64,000 nucleotides of DNA from Manihot esculenta (taxonomy: Eukaryota > Streptophyta > Magnoliopsida > Malpighiales > Euphorbiaceae). Shown one piece after another: positions 46,301 to 59,254 of this stretch (its first letter is position 1; the number at the start of each line of letters is the position of its first letter). The stretch is from positions 4,340,001 to 4,404,000 of the forward strand of contig NC_035167.2 of NCBI RefSeq assembly GCF_001659605.2, given 5' to 3'. The translations under genes and the position numbers were made by a program. The notes under the pieces are model-generated. The model worked only from the letters and a program-made list of their open reading frames with translations. It was not told the origin of the DNA and did not search any database.

Positions 46301-46599
46301 TCTAAATTTAAATATGTTTAATTCTAAATAAAAAATTTAATGAGCATTGTAGAAATAAGTTTTATAACAATATAACTTGTTTCAAGGGTTTTTTTAAGAT
46401 AGAGATTAAGATTCTTTTACTTATATGGAAGTCCAACAATTAACTTTCTTCTTAACTTAATTCTCGCTGAATGAAACTGTTACATATAAGAAAATTGTAA
46501 ATTTCAAAATTATACTTATTTGAAAATCTACTAATTAAATCTTTCTTTAACTTATTTCTCGCCGCATACAGCAATTGCATGCATGAATCTTGAAAATAT

Positions 46600-46818
46600 C
46601 TACTTTTTCTTTTTCTTCTCAGCTTCTTTAGCGCTTGGAGCAGAGGCTTCTTTACCGCTGGGACTAGAGGCTTCTCCGCCGGGACCGGGAGCAGACGCCT
46701 CTCCGCCGGGAGCAGAGGCCTCAGCTTCTTTCTCTTTCTCTTGAGCATTTGAAACAGAAAATAAGGAAAATATAACCAACAGTGAAATACAACAGATGAG
46801 AAGCCCAAATTTCTTCAT
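46600..46818 (-). CDS. Small secreted Ala/Ser/Pro/Gly-rich, Lys-tailed peptide, copy 2
   Basis: 72 residues. Residues 1-25 form a clear signal peptide: Lys-Lys start, hydrophobic core LLICCISLLVIFSLF, and a cleavage site after SVSNA. The mature 47 residues begin QEKEKEAE, then four imperfect repeats around EASAP/EASSP with GG, GPGG, SGK and SAK spacers, and end EAEKKKKK. Ala-Pro and Ser-Pro dipeptides resemble arabinogalactan-type glycomodules, but there is no C-terminal GPI signal and the tail is basic. It has a TATA box 77 nt upstream and appears to be a single exon. No family was recognised; an extracellular or cell-wall role is inferred from the signal peptide only. Confidence 0.6.
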   Translation of the reverse strand: MKKFGLLICCISLLVIFSLFSVSNAQEKEKEAEASAPGGEASAPGPGGEASSPSGKEASAPSAKEAEKKKKK

Positions 46819-46894
46819 CTTGTAAACTTAACTATGGATTTTACTTTTTTTCCTTTTGTTTTATCTGTACGAATAAACATACAGAGCTATGAAT

Positions 46895-46902
46895 CTTTTA
46901 TA
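46895..46902 (-). promoter_or_regulatory. TATA box of peptide gene copy 2
   Basis: TATAAAAG on the minus strand, 77 nt before the ATG at 46818. The stretch between is conserved in all five copies and contains no ATG in frame with a longer protein. Confidence 0.7.
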
Positions 46903-48591
46903 CTTCTCTTGATGTTATGATTTGGAAGTTAAATTCAATGATTTGACGAGGCTCAATGAGCTAAATTAGGGAGAAACACTTACTTATTTATTCTTCATAT
47001 GACTCGGTATTTACTTTTAAAATCTTTACTAAAATTATCAACAATGCATAATTCTAAAACACCTAGAGATTCACCCTTCAATGTAGTATTCTAACTTTTT
47101 TTTTTTAACTCATATGTGCTCTTTATAATCTATATTTCTTAATGATGTTAAGTGGTTCATAAATAATGTTCCTATTGTAAAAATTTAAGTGGTCAATAAT
47201 AATTTTTTGAGAAGAGTTTATATAAAAATTCTAGCTCATTATACACCAAACAGTTATATTATGAATAATATTTTAGTGTCATTTGTACAGCACAATAATA
47301 TTGTTGGCGCTCAACAAATTATGTGCACTTTAATGTGGATAGTTTTTTGGATATTCAAGCATGGATAAATTTTGTTTTAATATATTTCTCCATCATTTAT
47401 CATGGCATTTGAAATATCTCATTCATATTATATATATCTATATATATGCTTAAATTTAAAGTAAGAGTGCTATAATCTTTCTTCCTTAACTATTTGTATA
47501 ACGTACTTTATCGGTTAATATTCTATATATAAAGTTGATTCACTTTATTTGTTTGATTTCGGGTATGATTGTAATCAACCTTATTAAATAGTTTATAATC
47601 CAAAGCACTTTCACACAGAAAAACAAAGAGAATTACAAAACTTAAAAGTAAACATTGTTGTTAATTAAAAAATTCATAATGTTTGTTATGTTTGATGTTA
47701 TGAATTACTGAAATTAGACATTGTTGATGCCCTAACATTAAAAAATTTATACATTTTATTCTAAAATCTATTTTTTCAAAACAATCGTGAACCACCCATT
47801 TAATTAAAATTATAGATTAAATAAAATAAATATGGTTTAAGAAGAAGTATTTTTTTATTGAATATTCAAGTGTTGTAGCCTTTGGCAACGAGGAAAATTT
47901 CAATTAATCAAACTCATTTTCAAATTTTACATTCATTAAAATATCAATAAAATTATTCCTTGGTATCGGAACAACTCTCAAATTTCATTGTTACATAGAG
48001 CAGTTATTTTATTGAAAGTGTTGATAGTAAAATAAAAAAATAATTTTTTTTTAAAAAAAATTTCATCCAAAAACTCTTTTAAAAATCAACACTCGTCATT
48101 GAATTCCACCATTCAGAATCAAATAAGATAGGAATTAAACTAGGAATGCCATCTAAGTAAAGCTACAAATCAAATAGGTCCAAATATATGAGTTATAATT
48201 AAATTGAGTTTAGTGAGCAAAGACTAGTCTATTTGTGTTGGCAATTGAACTCCAGTATTTAGCACTTTGATATTGTTAATTTTTTATTTAATAAACTACA
48301 AATTCCATGATGATGAGCTGCTATGTTAAATTAAATAATTTAAATTTAAATTATTGTTTCAATTTGATAAGATTTAAATTAAAATTTATATTTATAATTT
48401 TATTTAGATTGTTCACCTCATATATAACTAATAAATTTATAGAACCATTTAATATCTTTATATTTTTAGTTTTTCTTTTTGCTCAAAAATTAACATGAAT
48501 TCGTCATAATTGTTTGTAATCAATTACTCAAATTAAATATTAAATGAATTCCTCACAAAGGTAAAAATCATTAGAATTTCAAGACAGATTC
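46903..48591. repeat. Shortened spacer of array unit 2
   Basis: Homologous to the other spacers, but the sequence jumps from 'aagacagattcagt' directly to the foldback terminus near 48592, losing about 1.19 kb present in the other spacers (equivalent of about 44056-45250). Micro-homology of a few bases (agt) is visible at the joint. No gene is seen. Confidence 0.75.
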
Positions 48592-49635
48592 AGTCCTTGA
48601 GCTATAGCGAATTTAATAGATTCGTCCCTCTACTTTTAAAGCTCAACACTTTCATCCCTGAGGTTTAATTCCGTCAAAATTAGAGGTCCCTCTGTCAAAA
48701 ATCTCGTCAGTGACAAAAAAAATGACCGAACTACCCTTTCTAGAACCCAGCACTTCAGTCTCTGAAATTTAATTCTTACAAATTTATAGATCCCTCTCTC
48801 AAAGAATTGAAGGAAAAAATACGTTTTCGTCCCTAAAATATTACATATTAACATATTTGCTTCTATATTTTTTGAATTCAACACTTTAATCCCTAAAGTT
48901 TAATTTCGTCAAAATTCAAGGAAGAAAAATCTCAAACTCAATCTCCATAAACAAATAAAAATTTCAATAAACCTAAGTGTCAAATTCATCAAAGAAAATA
49001 AAAATAAAAATATATAAAATTTAAATTATTAAAAATAAAAAGTTAAAACTCAATAGAGATTGCTTTTGTGATGTCGTTCGCTGTCGATCACTGTTCGCCA
49101 TTTGAAAAATCATTAAAATGTCTCTGACATTTTAAAAAGTCTACTAGTTAATCTTTTCGTTAATTTTAGTCGTTAAGTATTATAAAAAAATCTAAAATAT
49201 CCCTGATATGAAGGGACTAATTAGTAAACATTTTAATAATTTGAGGGATTAACTAATAATTTTTTCTAAATTATAGAAACTAAATACTAAAATATTTAGT
49301 GATAAAATTAATAGAGAAACTAACTAGTAAGCTTTTTAAAATATCAGTGATATTTTAATATATTTTTCAAAATTGAGGGACTTAGAAGCGAGTTTTTTCA
49401 TACTAAAGTGTCTAAATAGTAATTTTTTCATTTTATTACTGATAAGGGTATTTTTGGAATTATATTTATTCTCTTTCCTTTGACCAAGTGGAAATCATTA
49501 CTTAACATAAGGTTTTTATGGAGAGACCTTGAATTTTGACGGAATTAAACCTCAAGGACAAAAGTATTGGATTCTAAAAATAGAGGGATAAATCTGTTAA
49601 TTATGCTATACCTCAGGGACTAAAAAGTAATTTTT
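48592..49635. repeat. Foldback element, copy 3
   Basis: The left terminus reads 'agtccttgagctatagcgaa' and is slightly altered by the adjoining deletion. The right terminus ends 'cctcagggactaaaaagtaa'. The interior matches the other copies. 49636-49934 is the 3' flank of the next peptide gene. Confidence 0.7.
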
Positions 49636-49934
49636 TCTAAATTTAAATATGTTTAATTCTAAATAAAAAATTTAATGAGCATTGTAGAAATAAGTTTTAT
49701 AACAGTATAACTTGTTTCAAGGGTTTTTTTAAGATAGAGATTAAGATTCTTTTACTTATATGGAAGTCCAACAATTAACTTTCTTCTTAACTTAATTCTC
49801 GCTGAATGAAACTGTTACATATAAGAAAATTGTAAATTTCAAAATTATACTTATTTGAAAATCTACTAATTAAATCTTTCTTTAACTTATTTCTCGCCGC
49901 ATACAACAATTGAATGCAAGAATCTTGAAAATAT

Positions 49935-50153
49935 CTACTTTTTCTTTTTCTTCTCAGCTTCTTTAGCGCTGGGAGCAGAGGCTTCTTTACCGCTGGGACC
50001 AGAGGCTTCTCCGCCGGGACCGGGAGCAGACGCCTCTCCGCCGGGAGCAGAGGCCTCAGCTTCTTTCTCTTTCTCTTGAGCATTTGAAACAGAAAATAAG
50101 GAAAATATAACCAACAGTGAAATACAACAGATGAGAAGCCCAAATTTCTTCAT
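49935..50153 (-). CDS. Small secreted Ala/Ser/Pro/Gly-rich, Lys-tailed peptide, copy 3
   Basis: 72 residues with the same layout as copy 2: signal peptide 1-25, acidic/basic QEKEKEAE start, four EASAP-type repeats and a KKKKK end. It differs from copy 2 at one repeat (EASGPSGK instead of EASSPSGK). The intact frame and conservative changes suggest the protein has been maintained since duplication, or that the duplication is too recent for decay. Confidence 0.6.
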   Translation of the reverse strand: MKKFGLLICCISLLVIFSLFSVSNAQEKEKEAEASAPGGEASAPGPGGEASGPSGKEASAPSAKEAEKKKKK

Positions 50154-50230
50154 CTTGTAAACTTAACTATGGATTTTACTTTTTTTTCCTTTTGTTTTAT
50201 CTGTACGAATAAACATACAGAGCTATGAAC

Positions 50231-50238
50231 CTTTTATA
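50231..50238 (-). promoter_or_regulatory. TATA box of peptide gene copy 3
   Basis: TATAAAAG on the minus strand, 77 nt upstream of the ATG at 50153. Confidence 0.7.
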
Positions 50239-53117
50239 CTTCTCTTGATGTTAAGATTTGGAAGTTAAATTCAATGATTTGACGAGGCTCAATGAGCTAA
50301 ATTAGGGAGAAAAACTTACTTATTTATTCTTCATATGACTCGGTATTTACTTTGAAAATCTTTACTAAAATTATCAACAATGCATAATTCTAAAACACCT
50401 AGAGATTCACCCTTCAATGTAGTATTCTAACTTTTTTTTTTTAACTCATATGTGCTCTTTATAATCTATATTTCTTAATGATGTTAAGTGGTTCATAAAT
50501 AATGTTCCTATTGTAAAAATTTAAGTGGTCAATAATAATTTTTTGAGAAGAGTTTATATAAAAATTCTAGCTCATTATACACCAAACAGTTATATTATGA
50601 ATAATATTTTAGTGTCATTTGTACAGCACAATAATATTGTTGGCGCTCAACAAATTATGTGCACTTTAATGTGGATAATTTTTTGGATATTCAAGCATGC
50701 ATAAATTTTGTTTTAATATATTTCTCCATCATTTATCACGGTATTTGAAATATCTCATTCATATTATATATATCTATATATATGTTTAAATTTAAAGCAA
50801 GAGTGCTATAATCTTTCTTTCTTAACTATTTGAGTAATGTACTTTATCAGTTAATATTCTATATATAAGGTTGATTCACTTTATTTGTTTGATTTCGGGT
50901 ATGATTGTAATCAATCTTATTAAATAGTTTATAATCCAAAGCACTTTCACACAGAAGAACAAAGAGAATTACAAAACTTAAAAGTAAACATTGTTGTTAA
51001 TTAAAAAATTCATAATGTTTGTTATGTTTGTTATGTTTGATGTTATGAATTACTGAAATTAGACATTGTTGATGCTCTAACATTAAAAAATTTATACATT
51101 TTATTCTAAAATCTATTTTTTTAAAACAATCGTGAACCACCCATTTAATTAAAATTATAGATTAAATAAAATAAATATGGTTTAAGAAGAAGTATTTTTT
51201 GTTTGTTTGAATATTCAAGTGTTGTAGCCTTCGGCAACGAGGTAAATTTCAATTAATCAAAATCATTTTCAAATTATACATTCATTAAAATATCAATAAA
51301 ATTATTCATTGGTATCGGAACAAGTCTCAAATTTTACTATTACATAGAGCAGTTATTTTTTTGAAAGTGTTGATAGTATAATAAAAATATAAATTATTTT
51401 TTTAAAAAAAATTTCATCAAAAAACTCTTTTAAAGATCAACACTCGTCATTGAATTCCACCATTCAGAATCAAATAAGATAGGAATTAAACTAGGAATGC
51501 CATCTAAGTAAAGCTAGAAATCAAATACGTCCAAGTATATGAGATATAATTAAATTGAGTTTAGTGAGCAAAGACTAGTCTATTTGTGTTGTGTTGGCAA
51601 TTGAACTGCAGTATTTAACACTTTGATATTGTTAATTTTTTTTAATAAACAACAAATTCAATGATGATGAGCTGTATGTTAAATTAAATAATTTAAATTT
51701 AAATTACTGTTTTAATTTGTTAAGATTTAAATTAAAATTTATATTTATAATTTTATTTAGATTGTTCACCTCATATATAATTAATAAATTTATAGAACCA
51801 TTTAATATCATTACATTTTTTGTTTTTGTTTTTTCTGAAAAATTAACATGAATTCATCGTAATTGTTTGTTCTTAATTACTCAAATTAAATATTAAATGA
51901 ATTCCTCACAAAGGTAAAAATCATTAGAATTTCAAGACAGATTCAGTTCTAATTTTAGAAAATTTAGAATCTGCTAAATTAATACGATTAAACATCTTCT
52001 GAGCTACTAAATTAGAATTCAGATTTATATTATGATATGTGAAGAACAGTAGGAGGTTTTGTTGGAACTTAATTAGTTCAAACAAGTTAATTGAGATAAA
52101 TAGTAAATTTATCTAAATGGAATGTGAAGTCTAATCTAATTTTATATAAGCCAAGTTTAAGCGATGAAAAAAATTATATAGAATAAAAAAGAATTAAAAA
52201 AATTATATAAAAACAATTAGTTAAAATAAAAAAAAAATCAACTTTAATATGGGAGGGAGTTGCAATACAAAGAAATGTAAAGAGGAGATGTGCTATTGAA
52301 TTAACAACTGCTGTACTTGAAGAAAACTCAAATGAAAAATCTAATTCTGTGAACGCATGCACATCATGTATTGAATTAGGCCCTAATCGGTACTCAAAAC
52401 ACAAAACTAGATATTAAAAAGGAAAAAATAAAATACTTTTATCAGTTTTTCACTTTGGGTATTTGTTTACAAACGACATTATATTATAGTACTATTTAGA
52501 TATAAAATTAAACCGAATTAAATCACAAACTGGAATTTAAAAACCTTCAAATGAAGCACTCATACAATCACAAGTTACATTTTTATTTTTTTTTTAAGTG
52601 AAACACTATACAATCACAAATTATATTTTTATATTTTTTTTATTAAAATTAATTGAAATATATTAAGTTTGAGTTGCTTATAGGACTTATAGGATTATCT
52701 CTATGGAGCTCTCAATTATATTTAGCTCTTAGACCTTTTGAATAAAAAAATAAATATTATACAACAATAACAATAATTATAAGAATTTGTTGATGCTACT
52801 ATATTTATACACTTACACATTGCATTCATAAATTATAATGGAAAGCAAAAGTTTTAAATTAGAAATTTTAAATACAAAACAATTTATCATAATTTTATAA
52901 AATATTAATTAAAAAAATATATAGTCCTATGAATGTCATAGTAATTATAAAAATTTAGATGAGCTCCAAATATAATATAAAAATAAATTTTAGAATATTT
53001 AATATTACATATACCAATTATGATTAGGAGGGTGAATAAATAATTACGTAATTATAGTTTCATCTGTTATAAAATTTTAATTAGTTACGAAATAACAATA
53101 TAAATTTAAATGAAAGC
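50239..53117. repeat. Spacer of array unit 3
   Basis: AT-rich spacer with no credible gene. It shares several variants with the unit 1 spacer that the unit 2 spacer lacks (for example 'gtgttgtgttggcaattgaa' and 'gaactgcagtatttaacac'). Confidence 0.75.
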
Positions 53118-54168
53118 TATTTTTTAGTCCCTAGGGTATAGCGTAATTAACAGATTCGTCCCTCTATTTTTAGAGCCCAACACTTTCATCCCTGAGGTTT
53201 AATTCCGTCAAAATTAGAGGTCCCTCCGTCAAAACTTCCGCCAGTGACAAAAAATGACCGAACTACCCTTTCTAGAACCTAACACTTTAGTCTCTGAAAT
53301 TTAATTCTTACAAATTTATAGGTCTCTCTCTAAACGAATTGAAAAAAAATACGTTTTCGTCCCTAAAATACTACATAACTAACAGATTTGCTTCTATATT
53401 TTTTGAATTCAAAACTTTAGTCCCTAAAGTTTAATTTCATCAAAATTCAAGGAAGAAAATCTCAAACTCAATCTCCATAAACAAATAAAATTTTCAATAA
53501 ACCTAAGTGTCAAATTCATCAAAGATAATAAAAATCAAAATATATAAAATTTAAATTTATAAAAATAAAAAGTTAAAACTCAATAGAGATTGCTTTTGTG
53601 ATGTCATTCGCTGTCGATCACTGTTCGCCGTTTGAAAAATCATTAAAATGTCTCTGATATTTTAAAAAGTCTACTAGTTAATCTTTTAGTTAATTTTAGT
53701 TGTTAAGTATTATAAAAAAAATCTAAAATATCCCTGATTTGAAGGGACTATTTAGTAAACTTTTTAATAATTGGAGGGATCAACTAATAATTTTTTATAA
53801 ATTATAGGGTTAAATACTAAAATATTTAGTGATAAAATTAATAGAGAAACTAACTAGTAGGCTTTTTAAAATATCAGTGATATTTTAATATATTTTTCAA
53901 AATTGAGGGACGCAGAAGCGAGTTTTTTCATACTAAAGTGTCTAAATAGTAATTTTTTCATTTTATTACTGATAAGGGTATTTTTGGAATTATATTTATT
54001 CTCTTTCCTTTGACCAAGTGGAAATCATTACTTAACATAAGGTTTTTACGGAGAGACCTTGAATTTTGACGGAATTAAATCTCAAGGACGAAAGTGCTGG
54101 ATTCTAAAAATAGAGGGATAAATCCATTAATTATACTATACCTCAGGGACTAAATAGTAATTTTTTTC
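53118..54168. repeat. Foldback element, copy 4
   Basis: Same termini and internal organisation as copy 2. The following 3' flank (54169-54439) has a 29-bp deletion near 54199 relative to the other units. Confidence 0.7.
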
Positions 54169-54439
54169 TAAATTTAAATATGTTTAATTCTAAATAAAAT
54201 ATTATAACAGTACAACTTGTTTCAAGGGTTTTTTTAAGATAGAGATTAAGATTCTTTTACTTATATGGAAGTCCAACAATTAACTTTCTTCTTAACTTAA
54301 TTCTCGCTGAATGAAACTGTTACATATAAGAAAATTGTAAATTTCAAGATTATACTTATTTGAAAATCTACTAATTAAATCTTTCTTTAACTTATTTCTC
54401 GCCGCATACATCAATTGCATGCAAGAATCTTGAAAATGT

Positions 54440-54658
54440 CTACTTTTTCTTTTTCTTCTCAGCTTCTTTAGCGCTTGGAGCAGAGGCTTCTTTACCGCTG
54501 GGACCAGAGGCTTCTCCGCCGGGACCGGGAGCAGACGCCTCTCCGCTGGGAGCAGAGGCCTCAGCTTCTTTCTCTTTCTCTTGAGCATTTGAAACAGAAA
54601 ATAAGGAAAATATAATCAATAGTGAAATACAACAGATGAGAAGCCCAAATTTCTTCAT
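54440..54658 (-). CDS. Small secreted Ala/Ser/Pro/Gly-rich, Lys-tailed peptide, copy 4
   Basis: 72 residues; the deduced protein is identical to copy 5. It differs from copy 3 by Val15Ile in the signal peptide and by EASAPSGE instead of EASAPGGE. Signal peptide, four EASAP-type repeats and the Lys tail are all retained. Confidence 0.6.
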   Translation of the reverse strand: MKKFGLLICCISLLIIFSLFSVSNAQEKEKEAEASAPSGEASAPGPGGEASGPSGKEASAPSAKEAEKKKKK

Positions 54659-54735
54659 CTTGTAAACTTAACTATGGATTTTACTTTTTTTTCCTTTTAT
54701 TTTATCTGTACGAATAAACATACAGAGCTATGAAC

Positions 54736-54743
54736 CTTTTATA
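54736..54743 (-). promoter_or_regulatory. TATA box of peptide gene copy 4
   Basis: TATAAAAG on the minus strand, 77 nt upstream of the ATG at 54658. Confidence 0.7.
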
Positions 54744-57601
54744 CTTCTCTTGATGTTAAAATTTGGAAGTTAAATTCCATTATTTGAGGAGGCTCAATGA
54801 GCTAAATTAGGGAGAAAATCTTACTTATTTATTCTTCATATGACTCAGTATTTACTTTTAAAATCTTTACTAAAATTATCAACAATGCATAATTCTAAAA
54901 CACCTAAAGATTCACCCTTCAATGTAGTATTCTAGTTTTTTTTTTTTCAACTCATATGTGCTCTTTATAATCCATATTTCTTAATGATGTTAAGTGGTTC
55001 ATAAATAATGTTCCTATTATAAAAATTTAAGTGGTTCATAATAATTTTTTGAGAAGAGTTTATATAAAAATTCTAGCTCATTATACACCAAACAGTTATA
55101 TTATGAATAATATTTTAGTGTCATTTGTACAGCACAATAATATTGTTGGCGCTCAACAAATTATGTGCACTTTAATGTGGATAATTTTTTGGATATTCAA
55201 GCATGCATAAATTTTGTTTTAATATATTTCTCCACGGTATTTGAAATATCTCATTCATATTATATATATCTATATATATGCTTAAATTTAAAGAGTGCTA
55301 TAATCTTTCTTTCTTAACTATTTGTATAATGTACTTTATCAGTTAATATTCTATATATAAGGTTGATTCACTTTATTTGTGTGATTTTGGGTATGATTGT
55401 AGTCAATCTTATTAAATAGTTTATAATCCAAAGCACTTTCACACAGAAGAACAAAGAGAATTACAAAACTTAAAAGTAAACATTGTTGTTAATTAAAAAA
55501 TTCATAATGTTTGTTATGTTTGATGTTATGAATTACTGAAATTAGACATTGTTGATGCTCTAACATTAAAAAATTTATACATTTTTTTCTAAATTCTATT
55601 TTTCCAATACAATCGTGAACCACCCATTTAATTAAAATTATAGATTAAATAAAATAAATATGGTTTAAGAAGAAGTATTTTTTGTTTGTTTGAATATTCA
55701 AGTGTTGTAGCCTTCGGCAACGAGGTAAATTTCAATTAATCAAACTCATTTTCAAATTATACATTCATTAAAATATTAATAAAATTATTCATTGTTATCG
55801 GAACAAGTCTCAAATTTCACTATTACATAGAGCAGTTATTTTTTTGAAAGTGTTGATAGTATAATAAAAATATAAATTATTTTTTTTAAAAAAAATTTCA
55901 TCAAAAAACTCTTTTAAAGATCAACACTCGTCATTGAATTACACCATTCAGAATCAAATAAGATAGGAATTAAACTAGGAATGCCATCTAAGTAAAGCTA
56001 GAAATCAAATACGTCCAAGTATATAAGATATAATTAAATTGAGTTTAGTGAGCAAAGACTAGTCTATTTGTGTTGTGTTGGCAATTGAACTGCAGTATTT
56101 AACACTTTGATATTGTTAATTTTTTTTTAATAAACAACAAATTCAATAATGATGAGCTGTATGTTAAATTAAATAATTTAAATTTAAATTACTGTTTTAA
56201 TTTGTTAAGATTTAAATTAAAATTTATATTTATAATTTTATTTAGCTTGTTCACCTCATATATAATTAATAAATTTATAGAACCATTTAATATCATTACA
56301 TTTTTTGTTTTTGTTTTTTCTCAAAAATTAACATGAATTCATCGTAATTGTTTGTTCTTAATTACTCAAATGCAATATTAAATGAATTCCTCACAAAGGT
56401 AAAAATCATTAGAATTTCAAGACAGATTCAGTTCTAATTTTAGAAAATTTAGAATCTGCTAAATTAGTCCGATTAAACATCTTCTGAGCTACTAAATTAG
56501 AATTCAGATTTATATTATAATATGTGAAGAACAGTAGGAGGTTTTGTTGGAACTTAATTAGTTCAAACAAGTTAATTTAGATAAATAGTAAATTTATCTA
56601 AATGGAATGTGAAGTCTAATCTAATTTTATATAAGTCAAGTTTAAGCGATGAAAAAAATTATATAGAATAAAAAAGAATTAAAAAAATTATATAAAAACA
56701 ATTAGTTAAAATAAAAAAAAAAATCAACTTTAAGATGGGAGGGAGTTGCAATACAAAGAAATGTAAAGAGGAGATGTGCTATTGAATTAACAACCGCTGT
56801 ACTTAAAGAAAACTCAAATGAAAAATCTATTTCTGTGAACGCATGCACATCATGTATTGAATTAGGCCCTAATCGGTACTCAAAACACAAAACTAGATAT
56901 TAAAAAGGAAAAAATACAATACTTTCATCAGTTTTTCACTTTGGGTATTTGTTTACAAATGACATTATATTATAGTACTATTTAGATGTAAAATTAAACC
57001 GAATTAAATCACAAACTGGAATTTAAAAACCTTCAAATGAAGCACTCATGCAATCACAAGTTACATGTTTTTTTTTTTTTTTAAGTGAAACACTTATACA
57101 ATCATAAATTATATTTTTATATTTTTTTTATTAAAATTAATTGAAATATATTAAGTTTGAGTTGCTTATAGGACTTATAGGATTATCTCTATGGAGCTCT
57201 CAATTATATTTAGCTCTTATACCTTTTGAATAAAAAATAAATATTATACGACAATAACAATAATTATAAGAATTTGTTGATGCTACTATATTTATACACT
57301 TACACATTGCATTCATAAATTATAATGGAAAGCAAAAGTTTTAAATTAGAAATTTTAAATACAAAACAATTTATCATAATTTTATAAAATATTAATTAAA
57401 AAAATATAGTCCTATGAATGTCATAGTAATTATAAAAATTTAGATGAGCTCCAAATATAATATAAAAATAAATTTTAGAATATTTAATATTACATATACC
57501 AATTATGATTAGGAGGGTGAATAAATAATTACGTAATTATAGTTTCACCTGTTATAAAATTTTAATTAATTACGAAATAACAATATAAATTTAAATGAAA
57601 G
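54744..57601. repeat. Spacer of array unit 4
   Basis: AT-rich, gene-free. It shares private variants with the partial spacer at 59255-60485 (for example loss of 'atcatttatc' before 'acggtatttg', and 'ttccaatacaatcg'), marking units 4 and 5 as the most recent duplicates. Confidence 0.75.
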
Positions 57602-58651
57602 CTATTTTTTAGTCCCTAGGGTATAGCGTAATTAACAGATTCGTCCCTCTATTTTTAGAGCCCAACACTTTCATCTCTGAGGTTTAATTCCGTCAAAATT
57701 AGAGGTCCCTCCGTCAAAACTTCCGTCAATGAAAAGAAATGACCGAACTACCCCTTCTAGAACCTAACACTTTAGTTACTGAAATTTAATTCTTACAAAT
57801 TTATAGGTCTCTCTCTAAAAGAATTAAAAAAAATACGTTTTCGTCCCTAAAATACTACATAACTAACAGATTTGCTTCTATATTTTTTGAATTCAAAACT
57901 TTAGTCCCTAAAGTTTAATTTCATCAAAATTCAAGGAAGAAAATCTCAAACTCAATCTCCATAAACAAATAAAATTTTCAATAAACCTAAGTGTCAAATT
58001 CATCAAAGATAATAAAAATCAAAATATATAAAATTTAAATTTATAAAAATAAAAAGTTAAAACTCAATAGAGATTGCTTTTGTGATGTCATTCGCTGTCG
58101 ATCACTGTTCGCCGTTTGAAAAATCATTAAAATGTCTCTGATATTTTAAAAAGTCTACTAGTTAATCTTTTAGTTAATTTTAGTTGTTAAGTATTATAAA
58201 AAAAATCTAAAATATCCCTGATTTGAAGGGACTATTTAGTAAACTTTTTAATAATTGGAGGGATCAACTAATAATTTTTTATAAATTATAGGGTTTAAAT
58301 ACTAAAATATTTAGTGATAAAATTAATAGAGAAGCTAACTAGTAGGCTTTTTAAAATATCAGTGATATTTTAATATATTTTTCAAAATTGAGGGACGCAG
58401 AAGCGAGTTTTTTCACACTAAAGTGTCTAAATAGTAATTTTTTCATTTTATTACTGATAAGGGTATTTTTGGAATTATATTTATTCTCTTTCCTTTGACC
58501 AAGTGGAAATCATTACTTAACATAAGGTTTTTACGGAGAGACCTTGAATTTTGACGGAATTAAATCTCAAGGACGAAAGTGTTGGATTCTAAAAATAGAG
58601 GGATAAATCCGTTAATTATACTATACCTCAGGGACTAAATAGTAATTTTTT
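57602..58651. repeat. Foldback element, copy 5
   Basis: Same termini as the other copies: 'agtccctagggtatagcg' at the left and 'cctcagggactaaatagtaa' at the right. 58652-58950 is 3' flank of the next gene. Confidence 0.7.
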
Positions 58652-58950
58652 TCTAAATTTAAATATGTTTAATTCTAAATAAAATATTTAATGAGCATTG
58701 TAGAAATAAGTTTTATAACAGTACAACTTGTTTCAAGGGTTTTTTTAAGATAGAGATTAAGATTCTTTTACTTATATGGAAGTCCAACAATTAACTTTCT
58801 TCTTAACTTAATTCTCGCTGAATGAAACTGTTACATATAAGAAAATTGTAAATTTCAAAATTATACTTATTTGAAAATCTACTAATTAAATCTTTCTTTA
58901 ACTTATTTCTCGCCGCATACAGCAATTGCATGCAAGAATCTTGAAAATAT

Positions 58951-59169
58951 CTACTTTTTCTTTTTCTTCTCAGCTTCTTTAGCGCTTGGAGCAGAGGCTT
59001 CTTTACCGCTGGGACCAGAGGCTTCTCCGCCGGGACCGGGAGCAGACGCCTCTCCGCTGGGAGCAGAGGCCTCAGCTTCTTTCTCTTTCTCTTGAGCATT
59101 TGAAACAGAAAATAAGGAAAATATAATCAATAGTGAAATACAACAGATGAGAAGCCCAAATTTCTTCAT
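58951..59169 (-). CDS. Small secreted Ala/Ser/Pro/Gly-rich, Lys-tailed peptide, copy 5
   Basis: 72 residues, identical in deduced sequence to copy 4, although the surrounding DNA shows a few differences. Signal peptide 1-25, repeats at about residues 33-63, Lys tail 68-72. Its upstream spacer is truncated at 60485 by the Tat-like element, about 1.2 kb beyond the TATA box. Confidence 0.6.
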   Translation of the reverse strand: MKKFGLLICCISLLIIFSLFSVSNAQEKEKEAEASAPSGEASAPGPGGEASGPSGKEASAPSAKEAEKKKKK

Positions 59170-59246
59170 CTTGTAAACTTAACTATGGATTTTACTTTTT
59201 TTTCCTTTTGTTTTATCTGTACGAATAAACATACAGAGCTATGAAC

Positions 59247-59254
59247 CTTTTATA
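59247..59254 (-). promoter_or_regulatory. TATA box of peptide gene copy 5
   Basis: TATAAAAG on the minus strand, 77 nt upstream of the ATG at 59169. Confidence 0.7.

Noticed and set aside
48307..48884. Short ORFs of 60-80 codons in the array spacer and foldback element
   Set aside because: Low-complexity AT-rich translations absent from sister units; no promoter or conserved start.
52174..52404. 76-codon minus-strand ORF in the spacer (and its relative at 56702-56890)
   Set aside because: Not open in the homologous unit 1 spacer, no signal or domain, and its sequence is AT-rich spacer also found inverted at 2089-2375.
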